Origin: an uncultured Lachnospiraceae bacterium
GTDB lineage: Bacteria > Bacillota > Clostridia > Lachnospirales > Lachnospiraceae
DNA: 64,000 nucleotides
Assembly (NCBI GenBank): GCA_947628705.1
Contig: CANRAZ010000005.1
Location: forward strand, 1 to 64,000
Direction: 5' to 3'
The notes beneath the pieces were generated by a model that searched no databases, was not told the DNA's origin, and was given only the letters and a program-made list of their open reading frames with translations. The position numbers and the translations under genes are program-made. This document shows positions 59,196-64,000 of the stretch, in pieces. Every line of letters starts with the position of its first letter. The stretch's first letter is position 1.

Positions 59196-59224
59196 ATTGT
59201 AGCACAAATTATTAAAATATTCAA
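59196..59224 (-). promoter_or_regulatory. Promoter of the giant VWA adhesin gene
   Basis: Minus strand TTGAAT-N17-TACAAT between the two adhesin genes. Confidence 0.65.
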
Positions 59225-59244
59225 GATATAAGAAATAAAAAGGA

Positions 59245-62200
59245 TTACTTATATCTGGAATTTGCTTTTTTCGGTGAAACGACGGCTTTACGGCGCGCCA
59301 TGCCCCGAAGGACAAGGCATATTCCCGATGCCGCAACAAGCATGATTCCGAGAAGGATCAGCCTTCCAAGCCCTGTTCCTCCGGCAGCCGGAAGCCTGTG
59401 GATTTTTCCGTTGACGAAACGAACGGTATCTGCGCTGTCACCGTTAATATCGCCTGCAACCTGATTTTTTTCTGCACCGCCAAGCGTCAGGTTTTCACCG
59501 TCGGCATTTGTTGCGCGCAGCAGCACATAATTTTCTGTTTTGCTATCCGTTTCAGTAACAGTATATGACGTGTAAGGCGCAACGTCCGTAAACACCACCT
59601 TTTCACCGTGTTTCAAAGTAAAGCTGAAGGTGCTTTTACTGCCGTCCGTTGAACTTGGTTCAAGAACCTTATCCGCTTCTCCTTTTTTGCTTACGGTTAT
59701 CTTTCGTTCGTCGTTTGGAATATCATTGTTAAATTCAAACTCCGCAATAAAGTTGAATTCGGTTGTATCATCAATACTGCTGACGACCTCTTTTTCTACG
59801 GTCAACTGACCAAGGCAGACATTCACAAACGGAATCACAGCCTTAGGGTCGGAAGAATCGCTTCCAAATCCTCCGCTTCCTGACGCTCCTCCTGACATAT
59901 AGGCAAATGCTGCCGATACGTCCAGCTCGCCTGTCGGCACGTTCTCAGCATCAACTTTCCTTGCAGCATTGACGGTGAGTACTATTTCTTTCTCGCCTCG
60001 CAGCTTCATATTTTTAGCTTTTAAACCGTCCGTAACCTCGGAAACCGTAAAGTTGTATTGCATGCTGTCCTTATCAGCCGGTAATTTAACAACGGTCACC
60101 TCGCCAAAAATCTTTTCAAGAACTGATTCTACCGAAGTAGAAGGTTCATAGCCCACCATTACCGTGTAAGAGCCGTCACTGCTCGGGTCGCCGAACTCAG
60201 CCGACATTTTCAGGAAGCCTTCTTCGATTGCTTTTACCGTATCACCGTCAGGAGCGATTTTAAAGCTGAACTCATCGCCTGCTTTCCAGTTTCTGCCTAC
60301 AAGAGTCTTTTGAACGCCAATTTCAAAGGACTTTGCCGTGTCCGAATAAACGTTTGTAAAGACTATGCCGGCTGTCAGATCATAGCCGTTAAATGTAGCT
60401 GTCAGATGACCCTTGTTGTCATCTTCAATAACCACTGTTACAGAGTAGGAGTAGATGTCCTTATCCGGAGCAATGCTTGTGCCGCCTGTATGATTTTTCT
60501 CCGTAACGGTAAAAACATACGTGCCCGTTTTTTTGAATTTGATATCTTCAAAAGATTCTGTGTGACCGGCAGTGCCGCTTTTAATGACAACTTCCTTATC
60601 TGACGGCATGTCAACACATGCGTCTGCCGCTGCCTCGCTGTCGCTGCCCGGCCACTCGGTACATTCGATTTCAAATACAAATTCATCGTTAGCAGCCCAG
60701 TTTCTTCCGGTTAGGATTTTAGTAAGCTTCGGCGTCCATGTATATATGGCATCATACGTATTCGTTATCGTCATGGTATGGTCGCTGCCGTCGGCATGTA
60801 CCTCTGTCTTCCTTATCAGCTGCTTATGTCCGGCAGGAATTACGCTGCCGCCGCTTTCATCTCTTCTTATTCCGCCGGTATTGTCTACATACCACCATGA
60901 ATATGCGCCGGACGACGGCTTTTTGCTGCGGTCTTTCCATTCGGTTTCATCTAGTACCTCCTGTACTGTTTTGCAGGTGGCAACCGGTTTTGACATATCT
61001 ATTTCACCAAAGGACTCAGCCTTAAACAACTGCATATCTATCTCGTCAATGATTCCGTCCTCTTCCTCTGTACTGCTAACTTTACTTTCGGCATTTCTCA
61101 GAGTGATGTGCAGAAAATAATGCGAACCATCGTAGGTTATGCCGTTATATGACAGAACGCTGCTTTTTTTTGCTTCATCAGGAATGTCCTCGTAAATATC
61201 AAGCCAGTATTCCACAGGTATTGTCTGTGCAGTCCAAACGCCCTTCGTAATATCGCTTTCCGAAGGCGACTCTGCTCCGTCATGTTCGCTAGGGTCCCAC
61301 TCCTCACCTGTTGTTGCATTAACATATTTCACGTCAAACGTGATATTGTCAAATATAAAAGCGGTAAATGGCAGACCTGTTCCATGATTATCATACGTAA
61401 ACGTGTAAACCCAGCCTGTTTCCTCTGTGTTTTTCGGAGCATTAGGAGTGGAGACTGAAGCCTCTTCAAATCCGTATATCCGAAGCTTATCGGTCTTTAT
61501 GGCTTCCTGCGTAACAGCCCCGTGACCGTCTATTTTTACCGTAAACTCATCGCTTCCAAGCCAGCCGCTTTCCCTGCCCGTAAAATTCTTCTGTATCTCG
61601 TACGAAGTGGTTTGAACGGCAGGAGCAGGCGCATAGGTATTGGTAAAGACAGGACTGCTGCCGGCGAAAATCTGCGAAACGCTGCCCTCTTTTGAGGTAT
61701 CCCTATAAGTAATCGACGAAACCTCAGCCACAAGGTGTGAGTTTTCTTTATTTATATCTGCGCTCTCGTCTGTGCCTTCATTACGAACTCTATTAACGGT
61801 AATAGTAACCGTATATTCAAGCGGTGACTTAGCCAGCGTATTTACAGTGTCACTAGCAGTCGTAAAATCATTTTCTTTGATCGTAAAAGTATAAACTCCT
61901 GCCATAGGGAACGCTATGCCGTAGAATGAGGCGACAGTTCCACTCGTGCTGCCGTCAACAAGCAAAGCCTCGGATCTTTTCCTGTCTGCATATGTAAATT
62001 CATAATCCCTGTCGTTGATGTCTTTTGCGTTGTAGCTGTAAAATTCATCGCTATTTTTGACTCCTACAGTTTGTTTATTTCCTAATTTTCCTGAATCTTC
62101 TTGGAAATGAGCCGCAAACTCTTTTGCTGCTTCAATAGCTGTAGCATCACCATAACCTAGTATTCCATATTCTGTTGTATCAATTTTAATTCCGTTTGCA

Positions 62201-64000
62201 TCGCTTACATTTTCCTTAGCCTGCTCTGAATCGAACTCATTTGAAATCGTAAAGGAAAATGCGTCGTCCGATTGCCATGCCCTGCCTTCAATTCGTTTTA
62301 TGACATAAAAGTTGCTGTCCGCAGGAGCATTACCGACATTGAGCATTGCGTTATTGTTTTCATCAAATTTGTAAATTCCGTTTTCCTCATTCTCTTCAGC
62401 AGGATTATCTTCTGGATACACCACGTAAAATTCATTCAGGATGCGGTATCCGGCAGGAGGATACACCTCGCGGATAACATAACTCTTTTTAGGGTCAAGC
62501 CCGGGGAATGCAACACGTCCGTTGGATCTTGTGGTTGCAGAACCCACCTGATATTTTTTCAATTCCGCCGTAGCATCAGAATCGCCTTTTGAGCTTTTTT
62601 CTACAAGCTCCTTGATCTTATCATAAGTCACATCCCCTTGCAATTCATAACAACGGAAGGTTGCTCCTTGAAGGGCATTTTCTTCCTTTGATTCGTTATA
62701 ATACTTGAAAATTTCAATCGTTCCTTGCTGCTTAGAATTTGTTATCGTAACCGTCGTGCTGTCCGAGCTGACATTACGGTCAAGAACTGCCTTGTAGACG
62801 GAGTCATTACCGAGGGAGTTCCACGTAATATCCTCACTCTTCAGCACTGACAAGTCCGGAATGTTTGAAAAGTTCTTAATCTCTACCTCTGCTATTGTTT
62901 CCAAAGCACTCAAAGGAGCCCTATACGCCTTGCCGATAAAGTCACTGTATTTGCCGGTTGAAAAATTAAAGTCATAGGTTTGCTTGTAGATGTAGTCCCC
63001 GTCGATATAATACTCTGCCGCAACATAGAAATTATCAACATGTTTTCCGTCAAACTGCTGTGGCAGATATTCATCTTCATACTGCCACGAAGTAATCGCT
63101 GACATTACACGATAGGTGTAGAAATGATCGTTGTTATCATCTGCCAGATGGCAATGTACCTCATAAGCAACTGCATCAGGGTGCGTATCGGCAGCCGAAA
63201 CGTTCCATTCCTTTTTAAGCATAAGCGACTGCTTCATAATGGCATAATTGTAGCCGACATCAACCGCGCATACAGTCTGGGTTGCATTCTCCTGTTTGTT
63301 GCAAGTAATGATTTTGGGATCGACGCCTGTGCCGCCAACCACGATGTGCTGAACCTCTGTACCGGAGTAATCATTATTGTAGCTTTTATTGGCGTAATAG
63401 CCGTAGTACATTGAATTATCGCCCAAAGGAATCGCTTTTCGACTTCCAGTAGTCAGTCCATAGTTATTTGCAGGCTTAACCACCTGATACAGGTAATCTG
63501 TTCCATCAGTCGGGTCATATTCCAGCCCTGTAAATCTGTATAAACCGTCTCCTGTAGTTTTTCCTGTGTCGATAAGTTCATAAATATCTCCGGAAGAACT
63601 GAAATCTGCACCGGTAACCTCGGTTACTTTGTCATTTGTGCTGTCATACTTAACGTACGTTTTATCGGCATTATAAGCCGTATCCGCCGTTTTCTTATAA
63701 AGATTCAGAGTGACGCCGCTAAGCGCATAATCTCCTGCCTCTGTCATGTCATCAAAGGTCCTGTTATTGTCTGCGTCAAAAAATACTCTGCCGCTGAGAA
63801 TAAAATGATTTGCCGGCGGGTCTGCGATTTCTATCATCTGTTCACCACTCTCAGATACCGCAGGCTTTGCAGGAATAAATGTCCAGAAATTGGCAATCGC
63901 ATAGTCGGTAGTGGTCTGTGCGCTCACAACATTCTGCCAATGATAACCAGTAGTTGCATTTTCATTAGCTGTTTCCGGTCTAGTATATGATGTGGTGGGA
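59245..64000 (-). CDS. Giant Cna_B/SdrD-like/Spy0128-like repeat surface protein, truncated by the window edge
   Basis: Repeated FVNVCLG/FTNVYS isopeptide-type domains, LPAAGGTGLGRL sorting-type signal; frame stays open upstream of the listed GTG start (TSYTRPETANENATTGYHWQNVVSAQ). Confidence 0.88.
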   Translation of the reverse strand, partial: PTTSYTRPETANENATTGYHWQNVVSAQTTTDYAIANFWTFIPAKPAVSESGEQMIEIADPPANHFILSGRVFFDADNNRTFDDMTEAGDYALSGVTLNLYKKTADTAYNADKTYVKYDSTNDKVTEVTGADFSSSGDIYELIDTGKTTGDGLYRFTGLEYDPTDGTDYLYQVVKPANNYGLTTGSRKAIPLGDNSMYYGYYANKSYNNDYSGTEVQHIVVGGTGVDPKIITCNKQENATQTVCAVDVGYNYAIMKQSLMLKKEWNVSAADTHPDAVAYEVHCHLADDNNDHFYTYRVMSAITSWQYEDEYLPQQFDGKHVDNFYVAAEYYIDGDYIYKQTYDFNFSTGKYSDFIGKAYRAPLSALETIAEVEIKNFSNIPDLSVLKSEDITWNSLGNDSVYKAVLDRNVSSDSTTVTITNSKQQGTIEIFKYYNESKEENALQGATFRCYELQGDVTYDKIKELVEKSSKGDSDATAELKKYQVGSATTRSNGRVAFPGLDPKKSYVIREVYPPAGYRILNEFYVVYPEDNPAEENEENGIYKFDENNNAMLNVGNAPADSNFYVIKRIEGRAWQSDDAFSFTISNEFDSEQAKENVSDANGIKIDTTEYGILGYGDATAIEAAKEFAAHFQEDSGKLGNKQTVGVKNSDEFYSYNAKDINDRDYEFTYADRKRSEALLVDGSTSGTVASFYGIAFPMAGVYTFTIKENDFTTASDTVNTLAKSPLEYTVTITVNRVRNEGTDESADINKENSHLVAEVSSITYRDTSKEGSVSQIFAGSSPVFTNTYAPAPAVQTTSYEIQKNFTGRESGWLGSDEFTVKIDGHGAVTQEAIKTDKLRIYGFEEASVSTPNAPKNTEETGWVYTFTYDNHGTGLPFTAFIFDNITFDVKYVNATTGEEWDPSEHDGAESPSESDITKGVWTAQTIPVEYWLDIYEDIPDEAKKSSVLSYNGITYDGSHYFLHITLRNAESKVSSTEEEDGIIDEIDMQLFKAESFGEIDMSKPVATCKTVQEVLDETEWKDRSKKPSSGAYSWWYVDNTGGIRRDESGGSVIPAGHKQLIRKTEVHADGSDHTMTITNTYDAIYTWTPKLTKILTGRNWAANDEFVFEIECTEWPGSDSEAAADACVDMPSDKEVVIKSGTAGHTESFEDIKFKKTGTYVFTVTEKNHTGGTSIAPDKDIYSYSVTVVIEDDNKGHLTATFNGYDLTAGIVFTNVYSDTAKSFEIGVQKTLVGRNWKAGDEFSFKIAPDGDTVKAIEEGFLKMSAEFGDPSSDGSYTVMVGYEPSTSVESVLEKIFGEVTVVKLPADKDSMQYNFTVSEVTDGLKAKNMKLRGEKEIVLTVNAARKVDAENVPTGELDVSAAFAYMSGGASGSGGFGSDSSDPKAVIPFVNVCLGQLTVEKEVVSSIDDTTEFNFIAEFEFNNDIPNDERKITVSKKGEADKVLEPSSTDGSKSTFSFTLKHGEKVVFTDVAPYTSYTVTETDSKTENYVLLRATNADGENLTLGGAEKNQVAGDINGDSADTVRFVNGKIHRLPAAGGTGLGRLILLGIMLVAASGICLVLRGMARRKAVVSPKKANSRYK

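Overview
This 64 kb window is a chromosomal segment from a spore-forming Clostridia/Lachnospiraceae-like Firmicute (inferred from CotJ proteins, SerA/SerC, YfhO, an FMN-riboswitch rib operon and a sortase pilus cluster). Most genes are on the minus strand. No rRNA, tRNA or true CRISPR array was recognised. Two regions stand out. (1) cotJC (spore-coat Mn-catalase family) is split by a ~4.05 kb element carrying a large serine recombinase, a DUF4143-type AAA ATPase and a small possible directionality factor. The missing 28 C-terminal codons of CotJC lie immediately beyond the element, in frame. The two inner element ends form an 18-bp inverted repeat (16/18) around a shared CGGTGA core, as expected of a split attP. 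This is a candidate skin-like developmentally excised element. (2) Between the trmO-fusion gene and the SIMPL gene lies a self-contained minus-strand transcription unit of about 650 nt, with a TTGACA-N17-TATAGT promoter and a strong intrinsic terminator. It consists almost entirely of ~10 degenerate 51-60 nt repeats (AAAGGCGGTAAGGTCCAATG...). Six of these contain a Shine-Dalgarno-like sequence followed by ATG and a stop within 2-4 codons (MAD*, MAR*, MGT*, MKTLV*, MKS*, MNG*). I do not recognise this as a known RNA family. Other observations include a promoter-driven sRNA candidate with a duplicated terminator, an 8-copy 21-bp iteron-like array, a solitary HicB with an operator inside its promoter, a G8 tract in the 5'UTR of a giant VWA adhesin, a C_GCAxxG_C_C-TrmO fusion, several intergenic minisatellites and a telomere-like CCCTAA stretch. 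All family calls come from reading the translations; no database search was run.
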